In this document: in pieces, positions 45,238 through 54,282 of the stretch
Layout of the letters: each line of letters begins with the position of its first letter
Numbering within the stretch: position 1 is the stretch's first letter
Assembly (NCBI RefSeq): GCF_025822605.1
Contig: NZ_JACKTY010000029.1
Coordinates: forward strand, 189,236-253,235
Direction: 5' to 3'
From: Mycolicibacterium komossense
GTDB taxonomy: Bacteria > Actinomycetota > Actinomycetes > Mycobacteriales > Mycobacteriaceae
Length of the DNA stretch: 64,000 bases
Position numbers and translations under genes: made by a program
The notes under the pieces: generated by a model
Seen by the model: the letters and a program-made list of their open reading frames with translations, nothing else
Databases searched by the model: none
Told to the model about the DNA's origin: nothing

Positions 45238-46405
45238 AAAACGCGGCGGACTGCTCCACGATGTTGACCATCACCTGGATACCGACGCCGAGTGCCCGCT
45301 CATCGAGATCGAAGGTCGGCTGGTGCAGGTCCAGCTGCGGGCCCTGCCCACTCCATACCCCAAGCCGCGCCATGGCCCCGGGGATCTCCTCCAGGTACCA
45401 GGAGAAGTCCTCGCCACCGCCGGACTGCCGGGTTTCGGCCAACGCATCGGGGCCGACTGCTTCGATTGCGTGGGTCATGATTCGGGTCGAGATCTCCTCG
45501 TTGACCACCGGGGGCACTCCCCTGCGGTAGTTCAGCGAGTGCTCGATGTGCAACGGCGCCAACAGGTCCGACACGATTTCGGTGACCAAGCCTTCGAGCT
45601 CCACCCAGGTGTCGCGGCTCGCCGTGCGGATGGTGCCGGCCAGCGTGCCGCTCTGCGGAATGGCATTGGCGGCAACGCCGGCATTGACCGCACCCCAGAC
45701 CATCACCGTGCTGTGGCGGGGATCCACGCGGCGCGACAACACACCGGGTAGGCCGGTGATCAGTGTGCCCAGCCCGTACACCAGATCACCCGTGAGATGC
45801 GGGCGCGACGTGTGCCCGCCCGGTGAGTGCAGGGTGATTTCCATGGCGTCGGCGGCCGACGTGATCGGACCGGGGGTGATCGCGACGCGACCGACGGCCA
45901 GCCGAGGGTCACAGTGCAACGCGAAGATCCGTGACACCCCCGATAGCACGCCGGCGTCGATGGCGTCGATCGCACCTCCGGGCATCAGCTCCTCGGCGGC
46001 CTGGAAGATCAGCCGGACCGAGACCGGCAGATCCGGCATCGAGGCCAGGGCCAGGGCGGTGCCCAGCAGGATCGAGGTGTGTCCATCGTGGCCGCAGGCA
46101 TGTGTGACGTTCGGGACCGTCGAGGCATAGGGCGCTCCCGTGCGTTCGGCCATCGGCAGCGCGTCCATATCGGCACGCAACGCCACCCTGGGCAGATGCT
46201 CGGGCCCGATGTCACAGGTCAGACCGGTGCCACCGGGAAGAACCTTGGGGTTGAGACCGGCATCGGCGAGACGTTCGGCGACGTATTGCGTGGTGGCGAA
46301 CTCCTGCCGCCCGAGTTCGGGGTGGCGGTGAATATGCCTGCGCCACAGCACGACATCGTCGTAGTGCTCGGCGAGCCAGGCCTGCGTGCCTTCGCGCAGG
46401 CTCAT
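45236..46405 (-). CDS. amiA1: M20-family amidohydrolase AmiA1
   Basis: A 389-residue zinc/manganese peptidase-like amidohydrolase (M20D, IAA-amino-acid hydrolase-like). Metal and catalytic segments: RADMDALPM, HACGHDGHTSILLG (about residue 103), the Glu pair in FQAAEELMPGG, and GGEDFSWYLEEIPG near the C-terminus. A lid domain sits at about 180-290. It would deacylate N-acyl amino acids or peptides. Its ATG overlaps the amiB1 stop (ATGA), so the two homologues are co-translated and may form a pair. It corresponds to Rv3305c. Confidence 0.88.
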   Translation of the reverse strand: MSLREGTQAWLAEHYDDVVLWRRHIHRHPELGRQEFATTQYVAERLADAGLNPKVLPGGTGLTCDIGPEHLPRVALRADMDALPMAERTGAPYASTVPNVTHACGHDGHTSILLGTALALASMPDLPVSVRLIFQAAEELMPGGAIDAIDAGVLSGVSRIFALHCDPRLAVGRVAITPGPITSAADAMEITLHSPGGHTSRPHLTGDLVYGLGTLITGLPGVLSRRVDPRHSTVMVWGAVNAGVAANAIPQSGTLAGTIRTASRDTWVELEGLVTEIVSDLLAPLHIEHSLNYRRGVPPVVNEEISTRIMTHAIEAVGPDALAETRQSGGGEDFSWYLEEIPGAMARLGVWSGQGPQLDLHQPTFDLDERALGVGIQVMVNIVEQSAAF

Positions 46406-47589
46406 GCGCGCACCCGCTGCTCGTGGGCCGCCAGCACCCGGTCCCGCTGCGCCGGCGTCTCGGCAAGCGCCACCACAGTGCGCGCCAGCATGATGGCGCC
46501 GTCGATGACGGCCTGATCGCCGCTGGGGCCTGCCGCGGCGGCCGCGAACGCGGGCTGGTGCACCGACGCCCCGCCTGCCTCAACGCCGACGAGAGGGTGG
46601 ATCCCCGGCATCAGTTTGGTGACATTGCCCATATCCGTGCTGCCCAGTGGCAACGCCGCCTCCAATTCCTTGGGCACCGGGGTGCGGCCGAGCCGTTCCA
46701 TTTCGGCGCGGAACGTGTTGGCCAGCCAACCGTCCGGGGTCAGTTCCTGATAGAGCGGCGACGCCTCGGTGACGTCGTACTCGCAGCCGGTCCCCAACGC
46801 ACCCGCCAGGAAACACCCCGACATCCGCTCTTCGAGCGTATGCAGGGACGACGATTCGGTGGCCCGCATGGTGTAGCGCATCTCGGCATGGGCGGGAATG
46901 ACGTTGGAGGCCTGCCCACCGTCGGTGACGATGCCGTGCATCATCTGACCGGGTTCCAGGTGCTGGCGCAGCAGCCCGATCGCGACCTGCGCGATCGTGA
47001 CGGCGTCGGCAGCATTGATACCGAGAAAGGGCGCCACCGCGGCGTGCGATTCACGGCCGCGGTAGCTGACGTTGACCTCCGACAAGGCCAGAGACCGTGC
47101 GGCGGCGATATCCACCGGACCGGGATGAACCATCACCGCCGTCGCGATGTCGTCAAAGACGCCGGCGCGCAGCATCAACACCTTTCCGCCGCCGGCCTCT
47201 TCAGCCGGTGTGCCCAGCAACACGACCGTGAGCCCGAGGTCATCGGCGACCTCCGCCAGCGCGAGCGCCGCACCGACCGCCGACGCGGCGATGATGTTGT
47301 GCCCGCAGGCATGCCCGATCCCAGGCAACGCGTCGTACTCGGCGCAGACCCCGACCACTAGCGGGCCGCTGCCGAATGATGCGAGGAACGCCGTGTCCAA
47401 ACCGCCCGGCGCCGTCGTGATCTCGAAGCCCCGCTCAGCGGCCAGGGCCTGGGTTTTGGCACAGCTGCGATGTTCGGCGAACGCCAACTCGGGCTCGGCA
47501 TGAATCGAATGAGAGAGCTCCACCAGGTCGCCGCGGCGGCGAAGGACGACGTCCTCGACATTGTTCAACGCCGTGGCTGTGGGCATCAC
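46402..47589 (-). CDS. amiB1: M20-family amidohydrolase AmiB1
   Basis: A 395-residue M20D amidohydrolase, paralogous to AmiA1. [21 protein letters not shown] (about residues 78-98) carries the first metal ligands. The catalytic Glu pair is in [30 protein letters not shown] holds the later ligand region and aligns with p-aminobenzoyl-glutamate hydrolase-type proteins. Substrate is unknown. GTG 47589 is immediately followed by ATG 47586; a GATACT box on the minus strand ends 6 nt before the ATG. Its promoter region is divergent from deoD. Confidence 0.87.
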   Translation of the reverse strand: MMPTATALNNVEDVVLRRRGDLVELSHSIHAEPELAFAEHRSCAKTQALAAERGFEITTAPGGLDTAFLASFGSGPLVVGVCAEYDALPGIGHACGHNIIAASAVGAALALAEVADDLGLTVVLLGTPAEEAGGGKVLMLRAGVFDDIATAVMVHPGPVDIAAARSLALSEVNVSYRGRESHAAVAPFLGINAADAVTIAQVAIGLLRQHLEPGQMMHGIVTDGGQASNVIPAHAEMRYTMRATESSSLHTLEERMSGCFLAGALGTGCEYDVTEASPLYQELTPDGWLANTFRAEMERLGRTPVPKELEAALPLGSTDMGNVTKLMPGIHPLVGVEAGGASVHQPAFAAAAAGPSGDQAVIDGAIMLARTVVALAETPAQRDRVLAAHEQRVRA

Positions 47590-47608
47590 AGCAGTATCGC
47601 ACCACCGT

Positions 47609-47614
47609 TAGGCT
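47609..47614 (+). promoter_or_regulatory. Putative -10 box (TAGGCT) for leaderless deoD
   Basis: TAGGCT ends 8 nt before the deoD GTG and is the same hexamer as before sseA. The 33-bp gap between amiB1 and deoD leaves little room for anything but two leaderless divergent promoters. Confidence 0.4.
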
Positions 47615-47622
47615 CCCTCTCT

Positions 47623-48420
47623 GTGAGCACTGACCCCGCTGCGGCGGCCCAGCAGGCCGCGGCCGCCATCGCCGAGCGCACCGGCGTCGCACGCCACGAC
47701 GTGGCCGTCGTCCTCGGCTCGGGTTGGGCACCCGCTGCGGGCGCCCTGGGCACACCGTCCGCTGTGGTCCCGATGTCCGAGCTGCCCGGTTTCACCCCGC
47801 CGAGTGCGGCCGGCCACGGCGGTCAGGTGATCTCGCTGACGGTGGCCGACAACCGGGTGCTGGTGCTGTTGGGCCGGATTCACGCCTACGAGGGCCACGA
47901 GCTGCGCCAGGTGGTCCATCCGGTCCGCACGGCCTGCGCGACCGGTGTTCACACCGTGGTCCTGACCAACGCAGCGGGCGGCTTGCGCAGTGATTTCGGC
48001 GTGGGCCAGCCGGTGTTGATCAGCGATCACCTCAACCTAACCGCGCGGTCCCCGTTGGTGGGCGCGCAGTTCGTGGATCTCGTCGACGCCTATTCACCGC
48101 GGTTGCGGGCGCTGGCACGCGAGATCGACCCGTCGTTGACCGAAGGCGTGTACGCGGGCCTGCCGGGACCGCATTACGAGACACCCGCCGAGATCCGGAT
48201 GCTGCGCACTCTCGGTGCGGACCTGGTGGGGATGTCGACGGTGCACGAGACGATCGCCGCCCGTGCGGCCGGCGCGCAGGTGTTGGCGCTGTCCCTGGTG
48301 ACGAACCTGGCTGCGGGGATGACGGGTGAGCCACTCAGCCACGAGGAAGTGCTGGAAGCGGGCCGTCAGTCGGCGACGGCAATGGGCTCTCTGCTCGGCT
48401 CGGTGATCGCTCGGCTCTGA
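47623..48420 (+). CDS. deoD: Purine nucleoside phosphorylase
   Basis: A 265-residue trimeric-type (class II) purine nucleoside phosphorylase that splits inosine or guanosine with phosphate. The phosphate loop [12 protein letters not shown] (about residue 28) and the second phosphate/ribose segment [10 protein letters not shown] are present. The purine pocket includes [22 protein letters not shown] 47623 excludes an upstream in-frame extension that overlaps amiB1. Its last 55 bp overlap the convergent AbrB-type transporter gene. It supplies free purine bases that the xanthine dehydrogenase and urate genes in this window could consume. It corresponds to Rv3307. Confidence 0.94.
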   Translation: MSTDPAAAAQQAAAAIAERTGVARHDVAVVLGSGWAPAAGALGTPSAVVPMSELPGFTPPSAAGHGGQVISLTVADNRVLVLLGRIHAYEGHELRQVVHPVRTACATGVHTVVLTNAAGGLRSDFGVGQPVLISDHLNLTARSPLVGAQFVDLVDAYSPRLRALAREIDPSLTEGVYAGLPGPHYETPAEIRMLRTLGADLVGMSTVHETIAARAAGAQVLALSLVTNLAAGMTGEPLSHEEVLEAGRQSATAMGSLLGSVIARL

Positions 48421-49493
48421 CGGCTGAATCGCGAGGTCAGCGCGACCATCCCGCGGGCCAGCAGCGGTGCGCAGAACAGCATGACCAGCACGCGCAGCAC
48501 CTGGGCAGCGATGATGAACGTGACATTCGAACCGGTTTCCACCGCGGTCGCGAGCACGGCGTAGATACCGCCCGGACTGGTCGCGAGATAGCCCTCCAGC
48601 GGCGTCAGACCGGCGACACGGGCCAGCAGCACACCGAGCCCGGCGGTTCCCACCGACAGCAGCACGATGAGCCCCAGCGCCAGAGGCAGCGCGCGACCGA
48701 TGGCGCGCAGTGACTCCCTGGTGAAGGCGACACCGGCCTGCCAGCCGATCAGCACATAGCCGATCTGCACCAGCAGCACCGGCACGCTCAGACCGAAGGA
48801 CAGCCCGGTCAGCTCGAGAAGGATCGTCACGGCCATCGGGCCGAGCAGACCCGCACCGGGCAGCCGGACCAGTTTGGCCAGCGCGGCACCGCCGATCGCG
48901 ATCACGGCGACCAGCGCGAGGCTGAGATACCAAGGCGCCGAGAGATTTTCGGCGGCAGTCGGCGTTGGGTGCGAGCGATCCGGCCGAAAAGCCAGCGTCA
49001 CCACGATCGGCATCGTCGCGGTGACCAGTCCCACCCGCAGGTACTGCACCACGGCGACCACCCGTTCGTCACCACCGAGTTCACGGGCGATGGCCACCAG
49101 ACCGGAGGCACCGCCCGCGACCAGGGCGAGCGCTCCGGTGAGCGGACTGACGTCGCGGTGCAGACCCATCAACGCGCCGGCCGCCACGCTGATCAACAAG
49201 GTGGCGAGGACGACACCGAGCACGATCGGCCAGTGTGAGCCGAGCGCACCGATGGCATCACCGTGCACCATGGTGCCGATGTAGACGCCGAGCACGCCTT
49301 GCGCAAGCAGGCCGGCGCGCCTGGGCACTCCGGACGGCGCGAGCGATACCAGGGCCAAGACGATGCCCACGCCGAGTGCGGCGAACAGCGCAGCGGACGG
49401 CACACCGATGTGAGTCAGCGAGACGGCGACAGCCGCGGTGACCACTGCCAGCAGGAACCAGCGCCCCAGCTGCCACTGGACTTTCCTGGCCAT
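48366..49493 (-). CDS. AbrB-family (ammonia monooxygenase-like) membrane transporter
   Basis: A 375-residue polytopic membrane protein made of two repeated halves of about five helices each, the layout of the AbrB duplicated-membrane family. Each half has a Gly-rich loop: [21 protein letters not shown] in the first and [20 protein letters not shown] in the second. Members are suggested transporters; the substrate is not known. The ATG at 49493 is preceded by GAAAGAGG; ATG 49520 is an alternative. It is divergent from a MarR gene, whose operator-like dyad sits between them, so it is probably the regulated target. Confidence 0.8.
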   Translation of the reverse strand: MARKVQWQLGRWFLLAVVTAAVAVSLTHIGVPSAALFAALGVGIVLALVSLAPSGVPRRAGLLAQGVLGVYIGTMVHGDAIGALGSHWPIVLGVVLATLLISVAAGALMGLHRDVSPLTGALALVAGGASGLVAIARELGGDERVVAVVQYLRVGLVTATMPIVVTLAFRPDRSHPTPTAAENLSAPWYLSLALVAVIAIGGAALAKLVRLPGAGLLGPMAVTILLELTGLSFGLSVPVLLVQIGYVLIGWQAGVAFTRESLRAIGRALPLALGLIVLLSVGTAGLGVLLARVAGLTPLEGYLATSPGGIYAVLATAVETGSNVTFIIAAQVLRVLVMLFCAPLLARGMVALTSRFSRQSRAITEPSREPIAVAD

Positions 49494-49592
49494 ATGGTCT
49501 GCACCTCTTTCCCTACTCATCCATTGATGACAAGTATGCCCTTGCTTTTATTTCGACTCAACTCGGCATTTCTGCGTGATTCCCACTGATAT

Positions 49593-49610
49593 ACCAAGGT
49601 ATAACTTGGT
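49593..49610. promoter_or_regulatory. Putative MarR operator dyad
   Basis: ACCAAG (49593-49598) and CTTGGT (49605-49610) are exact inverted copies with a 6-nt spacer, immediately before the MarR gene. The size and AT content suit a MarR dimer. TAACTT (49602-49607), inside the dyad, lies 7 nt before ATG 49615 and may be the -10 box, so binding would block the promoter. Confidence 0.6.
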
Positions 49611-49611
49611 T

Positions 49612-50070
49612 ATGATGCGTGAGATGTCCGGACGTACACCCGCAGCGACGGAGTTGCGCGAGTCGCTGATGGCCCTGGCCCGCCAGATGCGCAGACACCG
49701 CCCGGACACCGGGTTGACCCTCAGCCAGCTGGAGATGCTGGGTGAGGTCAGCCGCCTCGGGGTGACTACCCCCGCCGAGCTGGCGGTACGCCTGCATGTA
49801 CGCGTGCAGTCGCTGACCGACAGCATCAACGAGCTCCAGGCCGAGGAGCTGATTTCGCGGCGACCGGACCCCGTCGATCGCCGTCGACAACTTCTGGAGG
49901 TCACGCCGCGCGGCGCGGCCCTGCTCGACGACGACCGCGCCGAGCGCGACGCCTGGCTGCACGCCACGATGCGCGACAACCTGTCCGAACTGGAGTCCAA
50001 TCTCCTGATGCTCGTTGCGCCGGTCCTGCGCAAGCTGGCCGACGCCGAAGCGGCACAATCAGCGTCATGA
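49612..50070 (+). CDS. MarR-family transcriptional regulator
   Basis: A 152-residue winged-helix regulator. The recognition helix region is TTPAELAVRLHVRVQSLTDSINEL (about residues 52-75) and the wing is ISRRPDPVDRRRQLLEVTPRG, a typical MarR DxRxxxL signature. The start is ATG 49612 or 49615; a longer frame would extend through the operator. It probably represses itself and the divergent AbrB-type transporter. Its TGA overlaps the pmmB start (ATGA), an unusual coupling of a regulator to a housekeeping sugar mutase. Confidence 0.88.
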   Translation: MMREMSGRTPAATELRESLMALARQMRRHRPDTGLTLSQLEMLGEVSRLGVTTPAELAVRLHVRVQSLTDSINELQAEELISRRPDPVDRRRQLLEVTPRGAALLDDDRAERDAWLHATMRDNLSELESNLLMLVAPVLRKLADAEAAQSAS

Positions 50071-51608
50071 TGTCCACTGCACCCCTGACCTTCGGCACCG
50101 CCGGTCTACGCGGCCCGATGAGGGAAGGCACCGGCGGGATGAACATCGAGGTGGTCACCCGGGCCAGCTGGGCCGTCGCGCGCGTGCTTCAGAACCGAGA
50201 CTTGGGCGGGTCCACCGTCGTCGTCGGCCGCGACGCCCGCCACCACTCGGACGAATTCGCCATGGCGACCGCTGAAGTAATTGCTGCGCAGGGCTTTTCG
50301 GTGATGCTCCTGCCGGACCCGCTACCCACTCCGGTGGTCGCTTTCGTGGCGAGAAAGAGCGGCGCGGCGGCCGGAATCCAGATCACCGCGTCGCACAATC
50401 CGGCGACCGACAACGGCTACAAGGTGTACTTCGACGGCGGCGTGCAGATCATCTCCCCCACCGATCGCGAGATCGAGGCCGCCATGTCCGTCGCCCCGCC
50501 CGCCGAACAGATCGCCCGCGCCCCGGTGTCCCCGACGGACACCGCAGTGGTGCTGCAATACATCGAGCGCGCCGCCTCGGTCCGCTACGGCCACGCCCCG
50601 GCACGGATAGCCCTGACCGCGCTCCACGGTGTCGGCGGTAACACCGCGCTCGAGGTTTTGCAGCGCGCCGGTTTCACCGATGTCCACCCGGTCGCCGAAC
50701 AGTTGGCCCCCAACCCCGACTTTCCCACCGTGGCTTTCCCCAACCCGGAAGAACCGGGAGCCACCGACCTGGTGCTCGCGTTGGCCGCCGACGTGGGTGC
50801 CGACGTCGCCATCGCCTTGGATCCCGATGCCGACCGGTGCGCGATGGGCATTCCGACCGAACATGGCTGGCGGATGCTATCCGGCAACGAAACCGGTTGG
50901 CTGCTGGGCGATTACATCCTCTCCCAGGTGGACCCCGGCACCGTCGTGGAGCACACCGTGGTGGCCAGTTCGGTGGTGTCCTCACAGATGCTGGCAGCCA
51001 TCGCGGCCGATTTCGGCGCGCAGCACGTCGAAACCCTGACCGGTTTCAAATGGTTGGCGCGCGCCGACGAAGGCATGCCCGGCCACACCCTGATCTACGC
51101 CTACGAGGAAGCGATCGGGCACTGCGTCGACCCGTCGGCAGTGCGGGACAAGGACGGGATCAGCGCGGCGGTGCTGGTCTGCGATCTGGTGGCGACGCTG
51201 AAGGCCCAGGGCCGCAGCGTGACCGAGGCACTGGACACGCTCGCCCGACGACACGGCGTGCATCTGACCTCATCGGCGACCGCGCACATCGACGACGCAG
51301 CCACGGCAATGGAACTGCTGCGCAACGATTACCCCGCCCAGATCGGCGGCTTCCCGGTAGCGGTCACCGATCTTCTGCAGCGCCAGGGCCGGGAGCGCAC
51401 CGATTGCCTCGTCTACACCGGCGGCGACGCACAGACGTCGCTGCGAGTGGCGGTCCGTCCGTCGGGAACCGAACCGAAGATCAAGTGCTACATCGAGATC
51501 CGCGCGGCAGTACAGGATGACCTGGACAGCGCGCGGACCCGCGCGACCGGGACGCTACGCGCCGTCGAAACCGACGCTGCCGCGCTCGTTCAGCGCGGGC
51601 CGAACTGA
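50067..51608 (+). CDS. pmmB: Phosphohexomutase (phosphomannomutase/phosphoglucomutase-like) PmmB
   Basis: A 513-residue alpha-D-phosphohexomutase. The phosphoserine loop is [13 protein letters not shown] (Ser at about residue 111). The metal loop is [10 protein letters not shown] (about 252). The sugar-binding loop is AYEEAIGHC, and the C-terminal phosphate loop reads [10 protein letters not shown]. It interconverts hexose 1- and 6-phosphates or pentose phosphates; deoxyribose or ribose phosphate would suit its place among nucleoside phosphorylase genes. It corresponds to Rv3308. The last 19 bp overlap the convergent upp gene. Confidence 0.93.
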   Translation: MMSTAPLTFGTAGLRGPMREGTGGMNIEVVTRASWAVARVLQNRDLGGSTVVVGRDARHHSDEFAMATAEVIAAQGFSVMLLPDPLPTPVVAFVARKSGAAAGIQITASHNPATDNGYKVYFDGGVQIISPTDREIEAAMSVAPPAEQIARAPVSPTDTAVVLQYIERAASVRYGHAPARIALTALHGVGGNTALEVLQRAGFTDVHPVAEQLAPNPDFPTVAFPNPEEPGATDLVLALAADVGADVAIALDPDADRCAMGIPTEHGWRMLSGNETGWLLGDYILSQVDPGTVVEHTVVASSVVSSQMLAAIAADFGAQHVETLTGFKWLARADEGMPGHTLIYAYEEAIGHCVDPSAVRDKDGISAAVLVCDLVATLKAQGRSVTEALDTLARRHGVHLTSSATAHIDDAATAMELLRNDYPAQIGGFPVAVTDLLQRQGRERTDCLVYTGGDAQTSLRVAVRPSGTEPKIKCYIEIRAAVQDDLDSARTRATGTLRAVETDAAALVQRGPN

Positions 51609-52213
51609 CGATCGCCCGCGTCGCCGAGCCCGGGCACGATATAGGCGATGTCGTTGAGGCCGTCATCGATGGTGGCGGTGTAGAGCCGCGCGCCTGGCGC
51701 CGCCTTCTCGAGCACACCGATACCCTCGGGCACCACGACGACGCAGACCACGGTGATATCGACGGCCCCGCGCGAGTGCAGCAGCCCGATGGTGTGCGCC
51801 ATCGAGCCGCCGGTGGCCAGCATCGGATCGAGCACCATCACCGGTTGCGTGCTCAGATCCTCAGGCAGCGATTCCAGGTACGGGGTGGGCTGATGGGTTT
51901 CCTCGTTGCGTGCGACGCCGACAAAGCCCACCTGGGCCTCCGGAATGAGCACCTGCGCCGCCTCGGCCATCCCCAGCCCGGCGCGCAGCACCGGTACCAG
52001 CAGCGGCGGCCTGGCCAGCCGGGAACCGGCCGTCTCAGCGATCGGCGTGCGGACGGTGAGGTCCTCGCTGGGCAGATCGCGGGTGGCCTCGTAGACGAGC
52101 ATCAGCGTGAGGTCGCGCAGCGCGGCGCGGAATCCGGCGTTGTCGGTGCGCTCATCCCGCAGGGTGGTCAGCCGGGCGGCGGCCAGTGGGTGATCGACGA
52201 CGCGGACATCCAT
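51590..52213 (-). CDS. upp: Uracil phosphoribosyltransferase
   Basis: A 207-residue enzyme that makes UMP from uracil and PRPP. The PRPP loop is [12 protein letters not shown] (about residue 128). The uracil-binding C-terminus includes [19 protein letters not shown]. The ATG at 52213 gives the 207-residue length of the M. tuberculosis protein; TATGGT on the minus strand (52227-52222) lies 8 nt upstream. Upstream in-frame codons are not used. It completes pyrimidine salvage with cdd and deoA. Confidence 0.96.
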   Translation of the reverse strand: MDVRVVDHPLAAARLTTLRDERTDNAGFRAALRDLTLMLVYEATRDLPSEDLTVRTPIAETAGSRLARPPLLVPVLRAGLGMAEAAQVLIPEAQVGFVGVARNEETHQPTPYLESLPEDLSTQPVMVLDPMLATGGSMAHTIGLLHSRGAVDITVVCVVVVPEGIGVLEKAAPGARLYTATIDDGLNDIAYIVPGLGDAGDRQFGPR

Positions 52214-52261
52214 AACCGATGACCATAAGCGGTCACCGCCGGGCACGCGCTGCCCGTGACG

Positions 52262-52828
52262 CTAAGCACCCGCGCACCCCAGCACCACGGCCTTGACCAG
52301 ACCGCCGAACTGGTAGGCGTAGATGTACGTCCACTGCACCAGGTCGTAGGGGTAGACGTGCGGAGCCGGGCGCATCGTGACGGTCCCGTCGAAGCACTGG
52401 TGAAAGATGTAGCGCGCCCGAATCAGGTGGAAGTTCCACGACACCACGATCACGTGTTTCCACTGCTGCTGGGCCGCGGCGCGCTCGACGAACATCGCCT
52501 CACCGCGAGTGGTGAACGGCGACGGGCGAAAGCAGATCACCGTGATCGTCGCAGTGCCCGACGCACACGCCCGGGCGATCGTCGGATCACCGGCGTCATA
52601 GGAGTTCGAGATGACGACGGTGTCGGCGTAGCCCTGCCGGGCCAGATCCAGGCCGTAGTCGATGCGGCCGTCCTTGTCACCACCGAGCACCACGATGGCA
52701 TCGGCTTTGCCCAGCAGATCGCCGTGCGGCCGGGTGAACAGGAAATACCCCGCTGTGTAGAACACCAACAGAGCCGGCAAGATGACCGCCGCCGCCGCCA
52801 AAGCAGCCCGGCGCAGCCTCCCTTCCAC
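52262..52828 (-). CDS. YdcF-like (DUF218) membrane-anchored protein
   Basis: A 188-residue protein with one N-terminal membrane helix (AALAAAAVILPALLVFYTAGYFLF) followed by a DUF218 domain. The family core is visible: ADAIVVLGGDKDGRIDYGLDLA, TVVISNSYD, and VVSWNFHLIRARYIF in place of the usual TSxxHxxRA. Members such as SanA and YdcF affect cell envelope permeability, but the reaction is unknown. GTG 52828 is supported by TATCCT on the minus strand (52840-52835) 6 nt upstream. A longer frame reaching 52969 would overlap the divergent gene and is rejected. Confidence 0.78.
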   Translation of the reverse strand: MEGRLRRAALAAAAVILPALLVFYTAGYFLFTRPHGDLLGKADAIVVLGGDKDGRIDYGLDLARQGYADTVVISNSYDAGDPTIARACASGTATITVICFRPSPFTTRGEAMFVERAAAQQQWKHVIVVSWNFHLIRARYIFHQCFDGTVTMRPAPHVYPYDLVQWTYIYAYQFGGLVKAVVLGCAGA

Positions 52829-52918
52829 CGCGCCAGGATACAGGCGTGACAGTCCCCGCCCGAGGTGTCGCAGGTGTCGATAAGGCGGGGAACCGGCAGA
52901 CCGTTCAACGGGCGTCGT

Positions 52919-52924
52919 TATCCT
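52919..52924 (+). promoter_or_regulatory. Putative -10 box (TATCCT) for the Rv3311-like gene
   Basis: TATCCT is followed by 7 nt and the ATG at 52932. The same hexamer on the other strand (52840-52835) serves the divergent YdcF-like gene. Confidence 0.4.
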
Positions 52925-52931
52925 GTGCCGC

Positions 52932-54212
52932 ATGGCTGCTGACCTTGTCCCAATCCGTCTCGGCATCACCGCGGGCGACCTCTACACACTGTGGGCTCCG
53001 CGCTGGCGCGACGCCGGCGACGAATGGGAGGCGTTCCTCGGTAAGGACGAAGACCTCTACGCATTCACCAGCGCCGCGGATCTGGTCGCCTTCGTGCGCA
53101 CCGACACCGACAACGATCTGGTCGACCATCCCGCCTGGAAGAAGGTCACGGAAGGTTCCGCGCACAAGCTGGACCCCGACGAGGCCCGACAGTTCGACCT
53201 GATCGCCGTGACCGAACTGGTCGCAGAGAAACCGACCGAAGAATCGGTGCAGACCCTGGCCAGCGCGCTGGCAATCGCTTCGTCCATCGGTTCGGTGTGC
53301 GAGCTCCCCGCGGTGACCAAGTTCTTCAACGGCAACCCGACGCTGAGCAGCGTCAACGGGGGCATCGACGAGTTCACCGGCAAGGCGGGACTGAAGCGGT
53401 GGAACAACATCGCCGTCATCGTCGGGCGCAGCTGGGACAACGTCATCGCCGCGATCGACGAGATTGTCAGTACCCCCGAGGTCGACGAGGCGCAGTCGGC
53501 CAAGGCCGCCGAAGAGCTGGCCGAGCCCGCCCCTGAAGAGGAGGAGGTGCTGGCCGGTCCCGACCTGGACGACACTGACGACGACTCCGATACCGATGAG
53601 CCCGCTGTCCTGACCGTCGACACCGCTGAGGTGGCTGCCGAGAGCAGCGGCCTGGTGCTCGGCGACGACGAGGACTTCTGGGTCAAGGTCGGAATCGACC
53701 CCGTCCGGATGCTGACCAGCTCGGGCACCTTTTACACGCTGCGCTGCTACCTCGAAGATCGTCCGATCTTCCTCGGCCGCAATGGCCGCATCAGCGTGTT
53801 CACCTCGGAGCGCAGCCTCGCCCGGTACCTGGCCGACGAACACGATCACGACCTGTCCGGTCTGAGTACCTACGCCGACATCCACACCGCCGCCACCGAT
53901 GGATCTCTCGACGTCGAGGTCGACGAGGACAACGTCTACGTACTGACCGGGCTGTCCGACGATCTCGCCGACGGACCCGACGCCGTCGACAACGATCAGC
54001 TCGAACTGGCCGTCGAATTGCTGCGCGATATCGGCGACTACTCCGAAGAGGACACCGTCGACAGGGCACTGGGTACGAACCGCCCCCTCGGAGCCTTCGT
54101 CGCCTATGTCCTTGACGGCACCGGCATCAAGCCGGCCGGCCCGTACGCCAAGGTCGTCGACGAGTTCGAGAAGCTCGAACGCTTCGTGGATTCGCGCCTG
54201 CGCAGGGAGTGA
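52932..54212 (+). CDS. Conserved acidic protein with internal duplication (Rv3311-like)
   Basis: A 426-residue cytoplasmic protein without a known function; it corresponds in place to Rv3311. The N-terminal unit (about residues 10-75) and a later unit (about 250-320) share a pattern: GI, then YTL, then FLG followed by a short loop and FTS, then an aspartate-rich D-x-D-x-DL stretch. An Asp/Glu-rich linker (about residues 185-225, with AEPAPEEEEV and DDTDDDSDTDE) separates them. The protein thus looks like two copies of one domain joined by an acidic tether, plus a helical C-terminal part. No signal peptide or membrane helix is seen. Confidence 0.8.
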   Translation: MAADLVPIRLGITAGDLYTLWAPRWRDAGDEWEAFLGKDEDLYAFTSAADLVAFVRTDTDNDLVDHPAWKKVTEGSAHKLDPDEARQFDLIAVTELVAEKPTEESVQTLASALAIASSIGSVCELPAVTKFFNGNPTLSSVNGGIDEFTGKAGLKRWNNIAVIVGRSWDNVIAAIDEIVSTPEVDEAQSAKAAEELAEPAPEEEEVLAGPDLDDTDDDSDTDEPAVLTVDTAEVAAESSGLVLGDDEDFWVKVGIDPVRMLTSSGTFYTLRCYLEDRPIFLGRNGRISVFTSERSLARYLADEHDHDLSGLSTYADIHTAATDGSLDVEVDEDNVYVLTGLSDDLADGPDAVDNDQLELAVELLRDIGDYSEEDTVDRALGTNRPLGAFVAYVLDGTGIKPAGPYAKVVDEFEKLERFVDSRLRRE

Positions 54213-54228
54213 CGGCCCCCTGAACTGG

Positions 54229-54277
54229 GATTTCGGCGTGCTCGTCTGCGCTCAGCGGTCGGCAGCACGCCGAAATC
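54229..54277. repeat. 49-bp nested palindrome, copy C (bidirectional terminator)
   Basis: GATTTCGGCGTG (54229-54240) and CACGCCGAAATC (54266-54277) are perfect arms around a 25-nt loop centred on CGCTCAGCG. It lies between the convergent ends of the Rv3311-like gene and add. As in copy A it is preceded by CTGAACTGG. Confidence 0.88.
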
Positions 54278-54282
54278 ACAAC

